Position numbers and translations under genes: made by a program | Notes under the pieces: model-generated | Told to the model about the DNA's origin: nothing | Database searches by the model: none | What the model saw: the letters and a program-made list of their open reading frames with translations, nothing else | Source of the DNA: Actinopolyspora erythraea | Lineage (GTDB): Bacteria > Actinomycetota > Actinomycetes > Mycobacteriales > Pseudonocardiaceae | Direction: 5' to 3' | Assembly: GCF_002263515.1 (NCBI RefSeq) | Contig: NZ_CP022752.1 | Location: 2,852,001 to 2,916,000, forward strand | DNA length: 64,000 nt | Shown: positions 43,295-52,268 of the stretch, piece by piece | Position numbering within the stretch: the stretch's first letter is position 1 | How the letters are laid out: the number at the start of each line of letters is the position of its first letter

Positions 43295-44734
43295 TCAGGC
43301 GGGCCGGCTCACCGGTGCGTGTTCACCGCCGTACGCGGCGGCGCGTTCGTACTCGGCCGCCAGCTCGGCCGGGGACACCTCTCCGGACCAGCGGGCCACC
43401 ACCACCCCGTCGGGGCGCACCACGTAGACCCCCGCCGGCACCGGCTCCGCCCTGCCGACCACCCGCAGTTCCCGGCTCCACCGCGGGTGGGCCGACTCCG
43501 GTAGCACTTCGGGGAGCTCGGCGTCACCGACCACCACGAGCAGCGGAGTCCCGAACGTCGCGTCGACATCGGCCCAGCGGATCTCCCGACCGGTCACCTC
43601 GTCCGCGGCGGGTGGGATCCCGGCGGCCCGCATCGCCGCGTGCCGGTTCTCCGAGACACCGGCCGGGATCCCTTCGGGCTCCGGTCCGGACTCCGACTCG
43701 GACGAATCGGCTCCGACCCATCTGTCGGTGCGCCGCCGGATGAGCCCCAGCTCGCCCTCGATCGCCGCGTACCGCTCGAACTCGTATCCCGCCAGTGCTT
43801 CCGCCCAGTCCGCTCCGGAAGTCCCGCTCGCCACCACCAGGCGCGTCGCGACCGACATCGCGTCCTCGATCGCGTTGTTCATACCGCGCCCACCCGCCGG
43901 GGACTGCACGTGCGCGGCGTCGCCGACGAGCGCCGCGCCGGCCACGGCGAACCGCTCGGCCATCTTCACCGAGACGTGGAACACCGACCGCCAGCGCACC
44001 GTCCCGAACTCGGTGCCGAACCCGTATCCGCGCAGCCGTTCCCGGATCACCTGATCACTGTCCGAGTCGGGCCGCTCCAGCAGCGGGGCCACCAGTCGGA
44101 TCACGCCCTCCGGCAGCGGCACCGAGACCAGCGTCCCCGCCGATCCGGTGTAGGTCTCCACCGAATCACGGGGGTGCTCCCCTGCCTCGTCGACGAAGTC
44201 GACCAGACCGAAGCGCGACTCGTACTCGTGACCGGTGAACGGGACCCCGAGCTCCTCGCGGACGAGCGAGCGTGCTCCGTCGGCCGCGATCAGCACGTCG
44301 GCCGCGGCCCGGTCGCCGGACGCGAGCCGGACCGAGACCGCCCCCGGCGCGGAGCGGTCCAGCCCGGTCACCTCGGTCCGCCGGGACACGACGACGCCGA
44401 GCTCACGCGCCCGCTCCTCCAGCAGCCCCTCCAGCCGGTACTGCGGCAACGTCCAGCACGCCAGGTCCTCCAGGTCCACCGAGCCGCGCCCGGAATCACC
44501 GACGAAACCGAGTTGGGCGACGCGGTGCGCCGCCGCACGCACCCGGTCCCCGCAGCCGAGCAGGTCGAGCACGTTCATCGCTCGCGGCCACAGCGTCGGT
44601 GCCCGGGTGCCCTCGCGTTGGGTCGCGGTCCGCTCCAGCACCCGCACGGCGAATCCGGCGCGGGCCAGCAGCCCGGCCGCGACCAGCCCGCTCGGCCCGG
44701 CACCGACCACCACCGCGGCAGGAGCCGCGCTCAT
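43295..44734 (-). CDS. FAD-dependent aromatic hydroxylase (PheA/TfdB family)
   Basis: A 479-residue class A flavoprotein monooxygenase. It has GxGxxG in VVVGAGPSGLVAAGLL, DG in VLIAADGARSLVREELG and the GD motif ALVGDAAHVQSPAGGRGMNNAIEDA. The C-terminus has a thioredoxin-like extension (GTPLLVVVGDAELPEVL...VYVVRPDGVVVARW) as in phenol hydroxylases. Such enzymes hydroxylate phenols or quinones with NAD(P)H. It overlaps the ligase stop by four bases and precedes MenD by 46. Canonical menaquinone synthesis does not need a hydroxylase, so this supports a modified product. Confidence 0.88.
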   Translation of the reverse strand: MSAAPAAVVVGAGPSGLVAAGLLARAGFAVRVLERTATQREGTRAPTLWPRAMNVLDLLGCGDRVRAAAHRVAQLGFVGDSGRGSVDLEDLACWTLPQYRLEGLLEERARELGVVVSRRTEVTGLDRSAPGAVSVRLASGDRAAADVLIAADGARSLVREELGVPFTGHEYESRFGLVDFVDEAGEHPRDSVETYTGSAGTLVSVPLPEGVIRLVAPLLERPDSDSDQVIRERLRGYGFGTEFGTVRWRSVFHVSVKMAERFAVAGAALVGDAAHVQSPAGGRGMNNAIEDAMSVATRLVVASGTSGADWAEALAGYEFERYAAIEGELGLIRRRTDRWVGADSSESESGPEPEGIPAGVSENRHAAMRAAGIPPAADEVTGREIRWADVDATFGTPLLVVVGDAELPEVLPESAHPRWSRELRVVGRAEPVPAGVYVVRPDGVVVARWSGEVSPAELAAEYERAAAYGGEHAPVSRPA

Positions 44735-46290
44735 CGCGCCCCGTCCTCGTGCAGCATCTGTTCGAGCTGCCTGCGCTGCACCTTCGCGGTGGCGGTGCGC
44801 GGGAAGTCGTCGTAGGACAGCACAACCGGCCTGTTGAACCGCGGCATGTCCGCCACGCACTTCCACCAGGAGTCCCAGTCGAACTCCTTGCCTTCCACGA
44901 CCGAGACCACCGGTTGCGGACCACCGTCGGCGCCTCGGACGAACACCACCTCGTTGAGGAAGGGCAACGCGTCCAGGATCACGTCCTCCAGCTCCAGGTT
45001 GCTCTGGATGCCCTCGTTGACGTCGACCTGCCGGTCCTGCAACCACAGCGAGCCCGTCCAGCTGATCTTGCCGAGGTCACCGCTGTTCCACCACCTGCCG
45101 CGCACGTTGCGCTGGAACCGTTCGTCCTCGTCGTAGTAGGTGATCGCACGGCCGCGGGAGAACATCTCGATCTCGCCCTGCTTGCCGCGACGTACCGGAC
45201 GTCCCGTCTCGTCGACCACTCTCACCCGGGTGAGGCCCGGCATGCCGATCCCGACCGAACGCATGTTGGTGAACCGCAACGTCTGTCGGGTGTGCGCGCG
45301 CATCACCATCGGTCCGCATTCGCTCTGGCCGTAGACCTGCAGGAAGACCGGGAAGCGGTGCCGCGACGCGCGCAGGAAGGCCTGCATGGTGGCCTTGTTG
45401 ATGGCGTCGAAGGTGGAGTGCAGGAACCGCACGCTGGAGAACACGTCCGGATCGCGGTCGACCAGTTCGGCCCAGCGCATGAAGTGGTTGGGGTGCGTCT
45501 CCAGAGTCAGCGGGCGGTACTTGCGCATCAGCGCGGCGACGTTGTCCGGCGCCGGGTCGGCGATCACCAGCATCGGGAAGCCGAACGACATCAGCGAGGC
45601 GATTCCGATGTTGAACCGGGAGTGCACCGGTGAGATGTGGAACGCGGCGATCCCGTTGTTGTCCACGAGGGACAGGATGCGGCGCTGCCAGGTGACCCGC
45701 CACCCCATCGACTTCGGGGAGTGCGCGATGAGCTTCGGGATCCCGGTGGTCCCGGAGGTGTGAGTCATGTAGGCGATGTCGTCGACCCCGCGCGGCTCGG
45801 CGGGCCGGTCCACCTCGCCGACCGGCTGCTGCTGCAGCTCGACCAGATCCAGCTTGCGCCCGGTGCGCACGGCCTCGATCCGAGTCACCTCCTCGGCGGT
45901 GGCGTGGTCGTAGACCAGCCACGGGTCGGCCAGCCTCCCGGCCATCACGTTGAGGGTGTCGGCCTTGAGGTGCGGCGAGATCATGACCGGCACGGCGCCC
46001 GCGTAGCTGAGGGCCACGGCGGTCAGGTAGCTGTCGAAGGAGGTCGACTTGAACACCACCACGTGCTCACCGCGTGCGATGCCCGCTCGCATGAACCGCG
46101 TGCCGAGCTCGGCGACCGCCTCTGCGGCGTCCGCGTAGGTGGTGTGGGTGCCCAGGCCGGGGAAGGCGTTGAGCGGCTTGTCGAAGTGGATCGGTGTCGC
46201 CGGTGCGGCCCTCGCCGAGCCGCGGAAGTTCTGGTGCAGGTAGAGCGGGGACGAGCTGGGCGACACCAGACCCTTGATCAGCGATTTCAT
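44731..46290 (-). CDS. AMP-dependent acyl-CoA synthetase/ligase
   Basis: A 519-residue adenylate-forming enzyme. HTSGTTGIPKLIA is the P-loop, VYGQSECGP is motif A5, GEIEMFSRGRAITYY and the hinge WTGSLWLQDRQVDVNEG precede the small C-terminal domain, and TATAKVQRRQL provides the catalytic Lys. It is a second ligase besides MenE and its acyl substrate is unknown; an aromatic or fatty acid is possible. GGAGGAC precedes ATG 46290. It has no carrier-protein domain. It lies between DAHP synthase (92-base gap) and the hydroxylase (overlap). Confidence 0.88.
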   Translation of the reverse strand: MKSLIKGLVSPSSSPLYLHQNFRGSARAAPATPIHFDKPLNAFPGLGTHTTYADAAEAVAELGTRFMRAGIARGEHVVVFKSTSFDSYLTAVALSYAGAVPVMISPHLKADTLNVMAGRLADPWLVYDHATAEEVTRIEAVRTGRKLDLVELQQQPVGEVDRPAEPRGVDDIAYMTHTSGTTGIPKLIAHSPKSMGWRVTWQRRILSLVDNNGIAAFHISPVHSRFNIGIASLMSFGFPMLVIADPAPDNVAALMRKYRPLTLETHPNHFMRWAELVDRDPDVFSSVRFLHSTFDAINKATMQAFLRASRHRFPVFLQVYGQSECGPMVMRAHTRQTLRFTNMRSVGIGMPGLTRVRVVDETGRPVRRGKQGEIEMFSRGRAITYYDEDERFQRNVRGRWWNSGDLGKISWTGSLWLQDRQVDVNEGIQSNLELEDVILDALPFLNEVVFVRGADGGPQPVVSVVEGKEFDWDSWWKCVADMPRFNRPVVLSYDDFPRTATAKVQRRQLEQMLHEDGAR

Positions 46291-46382
46291 ACCGTCCTCC
46301 AGTAATTCGAGGCATCGTCGTCCGACCACGTCTCGGGTCGGTTCCGGCGTGTTGACGCCGGCGGGGATGGGGTGTCGGCGGG

Positions 46383-47477
46383 TCAGGCGGACAGGCCGCG
46401 GCGAGCGCGTACCGACTCGGCGAGGACGTGCAGCAGTTCGACCGTGGTCTCCCACCCCAGGCAGGCGTCGGTGACGCTCTGACCGAACACGGGATCCCGC
46501 GACCGCTCACCCTGCCGGCCCGCGACCAGGAAGCTCTCCAGCATCACACCGCGGATCTCGCCGGTTCCGCCCGCGATCCGCGCGGCGATCTCGCGGGCGA
46601 CCACCGTCTGGCGTTCGTGGTCCTTGCCGCTGTTGCCGTGGCTGGCGTCGATGACCAGCCCCGTGGACAGCCCGTGGGCGTCCAGCCGGTCCACCGCGGC
46701 CCGCACGTCCGCCTCCCCGTAGTTCGGCTGTTCCGGGCCGCCCCGCAGCACCACGTTGCAGTCCGGATTGCCGTGGCTGCGCAGGACGGCGAGTCGACCG
46801 TCCGAACCGGTCCCGAGGTAGGTGTGCGGCGCGGCCGCCGAACGGACCGCGTCGACGGCGGCCTGGACCGAACCGGTGCTGCCGTTCTTCATCCCGATCG
46901 GCATCGGCAGCCCACTGGCCACCTGCCGGTGCGGCTGGCTCTCCACGGTGCGCGCACCGATCGCGCCCCAGGACACCAGATCAGCCAGGTAGGCGGGAGC
47001 GGCCGGGTTGAGCCACTCCGTGGCGATCGGCAGCCCGAGCTCGGCGACTTCCAGCATGAGCCCGCGCGCCCTCCACAGCCCGGTCTCCGCGTCCCCACCG
47101 CCGTCCAGACCGGGGTCGGTGAGCAGTCCCGGCCAGCCCACAGCTGTGCGCGGTTTCTCCAGGTACAGCCGCATCACGACCAACAGGTCCTGGTCGAGTT
47201 CATCGGCGAGCACCCGCAGTGATTTGGCGTAGGCCAGCCCCGCGTCCACGTCGTGGACGGAGCAGGGACCGACGAACACCACCAGCCGGTCGTCGACCCC
47301 GCGCAGCACATCACGCACGGCATCACGGTGGCGCCACACCGCCTCTTCCAGCTGCGGTCCGCGCGGCAGTTGGCGCAGCAGGTCCCGGGGCGGGGTCACG
47401 GCCCGGGACAGAACTCCCTCATCGGCGCTGGTTAATTCGACTCCGATATCGTCGTCCGAATCTTCCACTATTGTCAT
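46383..47477 (-). CDS. Class I DAHP synthase (AroF/G/H type)
   Basis: A 364-residue 3-deoxy-D-arabino-heptulosonate-7-phosphate synthase. VFVGPCSVHD carries the metal-binding Cys, and it continues with MRLYLEKPRT, GARTVESQPHRQVASGLPMPIGMKNGSTG and VIDASHGNSGKDHERQ. It makes the first shikimate-pathway intermediate. Actinomycetes usually use a class II enzyme for primary metabolism, and a class I copy inside a biosynthetic run commonly boosts chorismate for a specialised product (family knowledge). It is the first gene of the run. ATG 47477 has GGGGA upstream; a longer GTG start at 47633 is open but unsupported. Confidence 0.9.
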   Translation of the reverse strand: MTIVEDSDDDIGVELTSADEGVLSRAVTPPRDLLRQLPRGPQLEEAVWRHRDAVRDVLRGVDDRLVVFVGPCSVHDVDAGLAYAKSLRVLADELDQDLLVVMRLYLEKPRTAVGWPGLLTDPGLDGGGDAETGLWRARGLMLEVAELGLPIATEWLNPAAPAYLADLVSWGAIGARTVESQPHRQVASGLPMPIGMKNGSTGSVQAAVDAVRSAAAPHTYLGTGSDGRLAVLRSHGNPDCNVVLRGGPEQPNYGEADVRAAVDRLDAHGLSTGLVIDASHGNSGKDHERQTVVAREIAARIAGGTGEIRGVMLESFLVAGRQGERSRDPVFGQSVTDACLGWETTVELLHVLAESVRARRGLSA

Positions 47478-47898
47478 CCGAATCCCCGCAGTGTGTGCGA
47501 TAACCAACCAATTGGGAGACCCTCGGTCCACGTCGCCCCCACCTCGGATATTTCCGAGTGACGATCTGGCGGAAAACTCCGGATTCGACAGGGCGACTAT
47601 GATTTTCGGATCGCAGTCGACCACATTTCCCACAAGGAGTCAACTAGAACGGCGATCCATTTTCCGGTCTTTCTCTGTTGAACAAGAATTAACCCGGGAT
47701 ACATCTTCGACGTGAATTCACGGCATTCGCCACGACACCGCTCGAACGGCGGGATCGCGCGAAAGTTTCAAAAGAAGAGACGTCAGGTCGCCCGCCAGGG
47801 AAGCGAAAAAGAATTCACGTTTCCCCGACGGGACGGACAACTGTTCCGGAAAAGAGCCACCCGTTCCGGGAAGGCCCGGGGCACCGCACCACCCGCGT
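47478..47898 (-). promoter_or_regulatory. Promoter region of the DAHP synthase/Men run
   Basis: About 420 bases with no gene and clearly lower GC than its surroundings (for example AACAAGAATTAACCC near 47680 and GACTATGATTTTCGG near 47597). It is the only sizeable non-coding interval upstream of the twelve co-directional genes ending at MenC, so it probably holds their promoter. I see no attenuator leader peptide rich in Phe, Tyr or Trp codons. Confidence 0.45.
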
Positions 47899-48645
47899 TC
47901 ACGCCAGAGTGGCCAGCCACTCCTCGACGTTCGGGCCGAGGACCTTCGCCTCAGCCGGGGCCCGCAGCACGCCCTGGGCCAGCTCCGGCAGGTACGGCTC
48001 GGTGACGTGCACCGGACGCTGGTCGCCCAGCGCTTCCAGCCGACGTCTGGCCAGCTCCGGCAGGCGGATGGTCTCCGGCCCGGTGACGAGCACGCGCTGG
48101 CTTCCGGACCGCTCCAGCACCTCCTGGACGAGCACGTCGGCGACGGTGTCGGCCGCGATCGGCTGCACGAGCCAGTCCTGCACCTCGACGCGGTCGTCGT
48201 GGAAGGCCACCGCGGCCGGGTTGGTGGCGAACTCGTACCACTGCGTGGTCTTGACGATCGTGGCGTCGAGCTCGCTCTCACCGACGATCTTTTCCTGCTC
48301 ACGCTTGGCGAGGTAGTACTCGAACTGGTCGAAGGCGGGGTCCTCGACCCCCGAGATGGACAGGAACACCAGGTGCGCCACCCGCTGCTCGGCACAGGCG
48401 GCGACCACGTTGCGGGTGGCGGTGGTCAGCGCCTCCCCCCACGCCATCGAGTCATCGGACGGGAAGGAGTTCGAGGCGTCCACGACGGTGTGCACGCCCT
48501 CCAGGGCCGCTGCCAGCCCGTCACCGGAAACCAGGTCCACCCCGTTCTTGCGGGAGACCTCGACCACCTGCGTTCCCTTGGCACGCAGCCGCTCCACGAC
48601 TCGCGAACCCGCCGTGCCGGTGGCGCCCAGGACAGCTGTTTTCAT
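47899..48645 (-). CDS. NmrA-like/atypical SDR NAD(P)-binding protein
   Basis: A 248-residue atypical SDR. The N-terminal TAVLGATGTAGSRVVERL is the dinucleotide motif, HTVVDASNSFPSD follows strand 4, VFLSISGVED precedes the QFEYYLAKREQEKIV helix, and IVKTTQWYEFATN is typical of NmrA/HSCARG-type proteins. Members act as redox sensors or quinone-type reductases. It follows the cupin gene by 68 bases in the same direction, so the two likely form one operon. Confidence 0.87.
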   Translation of the reverse strand: MKTAVLGATGTAGSRVVERLRAKGTQVVEVSRKNGVDLVSGDGLAAALEGVHTVVDASNSFPSDDSMAWGEALTTATRNVVAACAEQRVAHLVFLSISGVEDPAFDQFEYYLAKREQEKIVGESELDATIVKTTQWYEFATNPAAVAFHDDRVEVQDWLVQPIAADTVADVLVQEVLERSGSQRVLVTGPETIRLPELARRRLEALGDQRPVHVTEPYLPELAQGVLRAPAEAKVLGPNVEEWLATLA

Positions 48646-48713
48646 CTTCTCGTTGATCCCCTTCTCGCGGTTTCGGACTCCTCATGGGGAGTCCCTGACT
48701 GTCGTTTCCTCGC

Positions 48714-49196
48714 TCAGGCCACCGGAGGTGGCCCCAGGATCTCCACCTTGTGCCGCTGGGCGGCGGCCTGCATCCGCGCGACGTCGGGCTCGGTGTCCGG
48801 CGGCACGGTGCGTTCCGCGGCCGGAACCGCCGCCTCACGCAGGAAGTTCTCGTGCTGAGCGGTGGTGACGTCGACGAAGCGTGCGGTTTCGGAGTTCACC
48901 CGGAAGGCGTGTTTGGCCCCTCCCGGGATGTGCACTGTGGAGCCGGCACGGACTTCGAACGGCTCCGCGTCCTCGAGGTAGAAGGTCAGCTCACCCTCCA
49001 CGACGTACATCGTCTCGTCGTCCTCGGGGTGGGCGTGCCACGGTGTCGCCGCGCCCTTGGCGGCCGTCTGCTCCAACACCGAGAACCGTTCCCCCGTGCG
49101 TTCCGCGGGGGTTTTCACCACGAGCAGGAAATCGCCGAACCAGAGAGCTTCGCCCTCGTCCGACGCCAGCGCGGTCGCGGCCGTCGGTTCCTCCAC
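48714..49196 (-). CDS. Cupin-domain protein
   Basis: A 160-residue single cupin. Motif 1 is PWHAHPEDDETMYVVEGELTF (His, His, Glu metal ligands) and motif 2 is VHIPGGAKHAFRV. A C-terminal helix resembles quercetin-dioxygenase-like cupins. I chose GTG 49196 with GGAGGAG upstream. The substrate is unknown; such cupins often accompany NmrA-like proteins. Upstream DNA (49300-49410) is strongly AT-rich and probably holds the promoter. Confidence 0.85.
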   Translation of the reverse strand: MEEPTAATALASDEGEALWFGDFLLVVKTPAERTGERFSVLEQTAAKGAATPWHAHPEDDETMYVVEGELTFYLEDAEPFEVRAGSTVHIPGGAKHAFRVNSETARFVDVTTAQHENFLREAAVPAAERTVPPDTEPDVARMQAAAQRHKVEILGPPPVA

Positions 49197-49412
49197 GGTC
49201 TCTCCTCCATTGCTGCACGCACGGACGCTCGTGCCCGGCCGGGATCCCGAACACCGGTCGAACCGCCACGAGCTGTCCATCCCGGACGTTTTCGGCGTCT
49301 ACCACTGACAATCTAGACCTTATACATCCAGGTTTTACTCCACAAGGGCGACAAAAAGTGAAAGGTCAATCACAAAAGGTAGCTGTATTAACTTCGTTAA
49401 TCACACGAACGG

Positions 49413-49442
49413 GGGAAGCCTCCTCGACAAGGGAGGCCTCCC
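49413..49442. terminator. Hairpin downstream of the Rrf2 gene
   Basis: GGGAAGCCTCC (49413-49423) pairs with GGAGGCCTCCC (49432-49442) with one mismatch. It lies 15 bases beyond the stop of the minus-strand Rrf2 gene at 49457. No U tract follows. Confidence 0.5.
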
Positions 49443-49456
49443 GTAACAGTGGGCAA

Positions 49457-49927
49457 TCAGCGTTTCAGAGCTTCGCGGACGCGCTCCGGGGCTTCGGGGT
49501 TGTACCGGACGACGTCAGCGATGACGTCCGCGACGGTTCGGCTGGCCAGCTCGCGCCGCCAGGCCAGCTCCGCCTGCCGCATGCTCCGCGAGACCGCGCA
49601 GGCGGAGCTGTAGTCCAGGTCCGGATCCCCGCCGGGCCCCTTCCTGAGGATCTGGCTGCAGCGAAAGGCCTCCTCACGACCTTCCACGGCGACCACGACG
49701 TCGAGCAGCGTGATCTCCGCGGCGGGGCGGGCCAGGTGGAATCCCCCGCGCGGCCCGGGAATGGATTCGAGGACCCCGGCTTTCACCAGGGCCTGCAGTT
49801 GCTTGTTCAGGTAGGGCGCGGGTAACTCGTAGATCCCGGCCAACCGCGCGGCGGACACCGGCTCGCCCACCCAGGCGAGGTTCAGGCAGGAGTGCAAGGT
49901 CCATTCGACGGCTTGTCCCATCCGCAT
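49457..49927 (-). CDS. Rrf2-family transcriptional regulator
   Basis: A 156-residue Rrf2 protein: winged helix WTLHSCLNLAWVGE...SAARLAGIYELPAPYLNKQLQALVKAGVLESIPGPRGGFHLA, then a dimerisation helix. Cysteines occur at FRCSQI and SSACAVS, only two in the sensor region, so an iron-sulfur cluster of the NsrR kind is doubtful. ATG 49927 is used; ATG 49921 is in frame. A TTTCG/CGAAA dyad lies just upstream. It is divergent from an alcohol dehydrogenase gene about 490 bases away and next to the cupin/NmrA pair. Either could be its target. Confidence 0.85.
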   Translation of the reverse strand: MRMGQAVEWTLHSCLNLAWVGEPVSAARLAGIYELPAPYLNKQLQALVKAGVLESIPGPRGGFHLARPAAEITLLDVVVAVEGREEAFRCSQILRKGPGGDPDLDYSSACAVSRSMRQAELAWRRELASRTVADVIADVVRYNPEAPERVREALKR

Positions 49928-49942
49928 AACCCGAATGCTACC

Positions 49943-49957
49943 TTTCGTGATGCGAAA
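49943..49957. promoter_or_regulatory. Dyad before the Rrf2 gene
   Basis: TTTCG, five bases, CGAAA, located 16 bases upstream of the ATG at 49927; a candidate autoregulatory site. The remainder to 50413 shows no gene. Confidence 0.35.
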
Positions 49958-50413
49958 CGATCGGTTTCCACCCGGAGTCCGCCCGAACGTGCACGTGGTA
50001 ATGGCACCGGCGGCGCACCGCTTTCCGGCAGGGTCACCACCATTTCGGAGGAACACCGAGCGGTGGGCGCTGGACGCCGTCCACACGTCCGTCCGCGCAC
50101 GGCCACGGTCAGCGAAGCACGCGACCGGGCACCGCTGGAACGAAATTCCCGCCCCCCGACCAACAATTGTCACTTTCGGTGTCCGACCATACCGCCTTGG
50201 TTGTTTTTCGAACAGCGGCGGCCGAGCGCGCGGCACCATTCTCGTTCTCACGAATACGGCGAAAACGGCGAAGAAACCACGGGCGGCCGCCGTTCGCGGA
50301 TCGATCACTTCGTCGTTTTCCGCGCCGCCGGCCGCTCGAAGGACTCGACCACGAACCGGCACGGCACTACTAGGGTTGACCACGGCAACGACGTCGAGAC
50401 GGAAGGGACCGCG

Positions 50414-51460
50414 ATGCGCGCCGTTGTGTTCGACGGGTTCGGCTCCACCCCCGAGGTGCGCACCGTCGCCGATCCAGCCGTCTCCCCGGACGGAGTGGTG
50501 GTGGCGGTCGAGGCCACCGGGCTGTGCCGTAGCGACTGGCACGCCTGGCAGGGGCACGAGCCCGACGTCACCCCGCCGCACGTGGCCGGTCACGAGCTGG
50601 CCGGACGCCTCGTCGAGGTCGGCTCCTCGGTGCGCGGCTGGCACCCCGGGGACCGCGTCACCGTGCCGTTCGTCTGCGCCTGCGGCACCTGCCACCAGTG
50701 CGCCACGGGAAACCAGCAGGTCTGCGAACACCAGTTCCAACCGGGTGCCACCCACTGGGGCTCGTTCGCCGAACGGGTCGCCGTACCCCGCGCCGAGACG
50801 AACCTCGTGGCGCTGCCGGACGAGCTGCCCACCACTTCGGCCGCCACGCTCGGCTGCCGGTTCGCCACCTCCTTCCGGGCGGTGCTGCGGCAGGGGGCGG
50901 TGCGCGCCGGCCAGTGGGTCGCGGTGCACGGCTGCGGGGGTGCGGGCATCTCGACGGTGGTGATCGCCGCGGCCGCCGGTGCCCGCGTGGTGGCCGTCGA
51001 CCTCTCCGATGAGGCACTGCGGCTCGCCGCCGAACTGGGCGCGGAACACACCGTGAACGGAAACCGGCACCCCGACACGGCCGAGGCGGTCCGGGAGCTC
51101 ACCGGCGGCGGCGCCCACGTGTCGCTGGACTGCGTGGGGCACCCGGCCAGCTGCGCGGCTTCGATCTCCTCGCTGCGCACACGCGGCACTCACGTGCAGC
51201 TCGGGCTGATGCCGCCCCAACGGGGTCTGCCACCGGTGCCGATGCACGAGGTGATCGCCCGGGAACTGCGCGTCCTCGGCACCCACGGTCTGCAGGCCCA
51301 CGAGTACCCGGAGATGCTGCGGCTGGTCACCGGTTCCCGGATCGACCTCGACCGGTTGATCGGCCGCAGGATCGGGCTGGACGACATCCCGGCCGCGCTG
51401 ACAGCGATGAACGAGGCGACCCCGCCGAGCAGCGGGATCACCGTAGCCGAGATCGGCTGA
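50414..51460 (+). CDS. Zinc-dependent alcohol dehydrogenase family protein
   Basis: A 348-residue medium-chain dehydrogenase. The catalytic zinc ligands are Cys38 (GLCRSDWHAW) and the His/Glu of GHELAG, the structural zinc is held by CACGTCHQCATGNQQVC, and the NAD(P) motif is GCGGAGISTVVIA. GGAAGGGA precedes ATG 50414. The oxidised alcohol is unknown. It is divergent from the Rrf2 gene with a long spacer. Confidence 0.9.
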   Translation: MRAVVFDGFGSTPEVRTVADPAVSPDGVVVAVEATGLCRSDWHAWQGHEPDVTPPHVAGHELAGRLVEVGSSVRGWHPGDRVTVPFVCACGTCHQCATGNQQVCEHQFQPGATHWGSFAERVAVPRAETNLVALPDELPTTSAATLGCRFATSFRAVLRQGAVRAGQWVAVHGCGGAGISTVVIAAAAGARVVAVDLSDEALRLAAELGAEHTVNGNRHPDTAEAVRELTGGGAHVSLDCVGHPASCAASISSLRTRGTHVQLGLMPPQRGLPPVPMHEVIARELRVLGTHGLQAHEYPEMLRLVTGSRIDLDRLIGRRIGLDDIPAALTAMNEATPPSSGITVAEIG

Positions 51461-51579
51461 ACCGGGACTCCCGTCCTGAGCGGTTTCGCTCGGATCAGTC
51501 GGTCGCTCCGAGTGTGCTGGTGACCAGCGGGCTTGAGCGCGCCCCTCGCCACGGGAACTCCCGCGGCAAACCGTGCTAA

Positions 51580-51855
51580 GCCTCGTCGCCGAGTCCCCCA
51601 ATGCGTTGTGGACCTGTTGTTGGTTCAGTTCCTCCGAGGACACGGGGCGATGGACGGCCGCTGTCCGCAGACCGTCCAGGAGGAAGGCGGCCTGGCGGCG
51701 CCAAGCGTTCGGAGCCGCCTCCGTGGTCGCTCGGGCCAACTGGGCATTGGCCGCGAAGGCGAACACCAGATCCGCGTTGGTGAAGTCGGGGCGGAGGGAA
51801 CCCGCCTCGTGGGCCCGCCCGACGATCAGCTGTGCGGCGAGCTGGCCGACACGGG
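51580..51855 (-). pseudogene. C-terminal remnant of a TetR-family regulator
   Basis: The minus strand reads VGQLAAQLIVGRAHEAGSLRPDFTNADL then VFAFAANAQLARATTEAAPNAWRRQAAFLLDGL, which is the ligand-domain end of TetR proteins. The DNA-binding N-terminus is absent, there is no start, and the frame runs on past the normal end without a stop. The break lies at about 51850, where similarity switches to an SDR on the opposite strand. Confidence 0.65.
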
Positions 51856-52048
51856 CATCTACGTCGGAACCCTGTCCGTCGGGGCATCGATCGCCCGCAG
51901 CGAGATGAGCGCACTCATCGCCCAGGCCGAACCCGGCACGGAGTCAACCGGGGAATTCCCCGTAGTCGACCCCGACGATCTCGCCGAGCAGTACTGGGAC
52001 ATGTACAACGAACGCGATCACATCGAGCGACTCCACCCCCGCCCCTGA
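51848..52048 (+). pseudogene. C-terminal remnant of a short-chain dehydrogenase
   Basis: From about 51848 the plus strand reads TGIYVGTLSVGASIARSEMSAL and, further on, EFPVVDPDDLAEQYWDMYNERDHIER, then a stop at 52048. This is the substrate-side C-terminus common in SDRs of the VGTLTV...DPADLAE type. The Rossmann fold and active site are gone. It faces away from the TetR remnant, as would the two ends of a divergent regulator/SDR pair. The bases 52049-52268 show no further gene. Confidence 0.6.
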
Positions 52049-52268
52049 GCGTGTAACGCACGGTTCGGTTCCCTTCTCGAAACATCGGTGGGGCCGGAAT
52101 CAGCGGGCGGACCAGAGGAAGCTGTCAACGACGCGGCGACCGACCGATCCAGCAGAGGTTCCCGACCGCACGCATCGCGAGGCCGCGGCACGGCCTCACC
52201 GAACACGACAACGGCACCCGCGCGGCTTCGTGGGACCGCCACACCCGTAAGCGCCGAATTCCCGGCAC

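Noticed and set aside
47478..47633. N-terminal extension of DAHP synthase from GTG 47633
   Set aside because: The added residues are not similar to DAHP synthases, the DNA is promoter-like AT-rich, and ATG 47477 gives the usual family length.
49928..51766. Minus-strand frame of several hundred codons running from the TetR remnant through the alcohol dehydrogenase to the Rrf2 gene
   Set aside because: Only its two ends (TetR-like and Rrf2) have meaning; the middle is the antisense of a clear zinc dehydrogenase.
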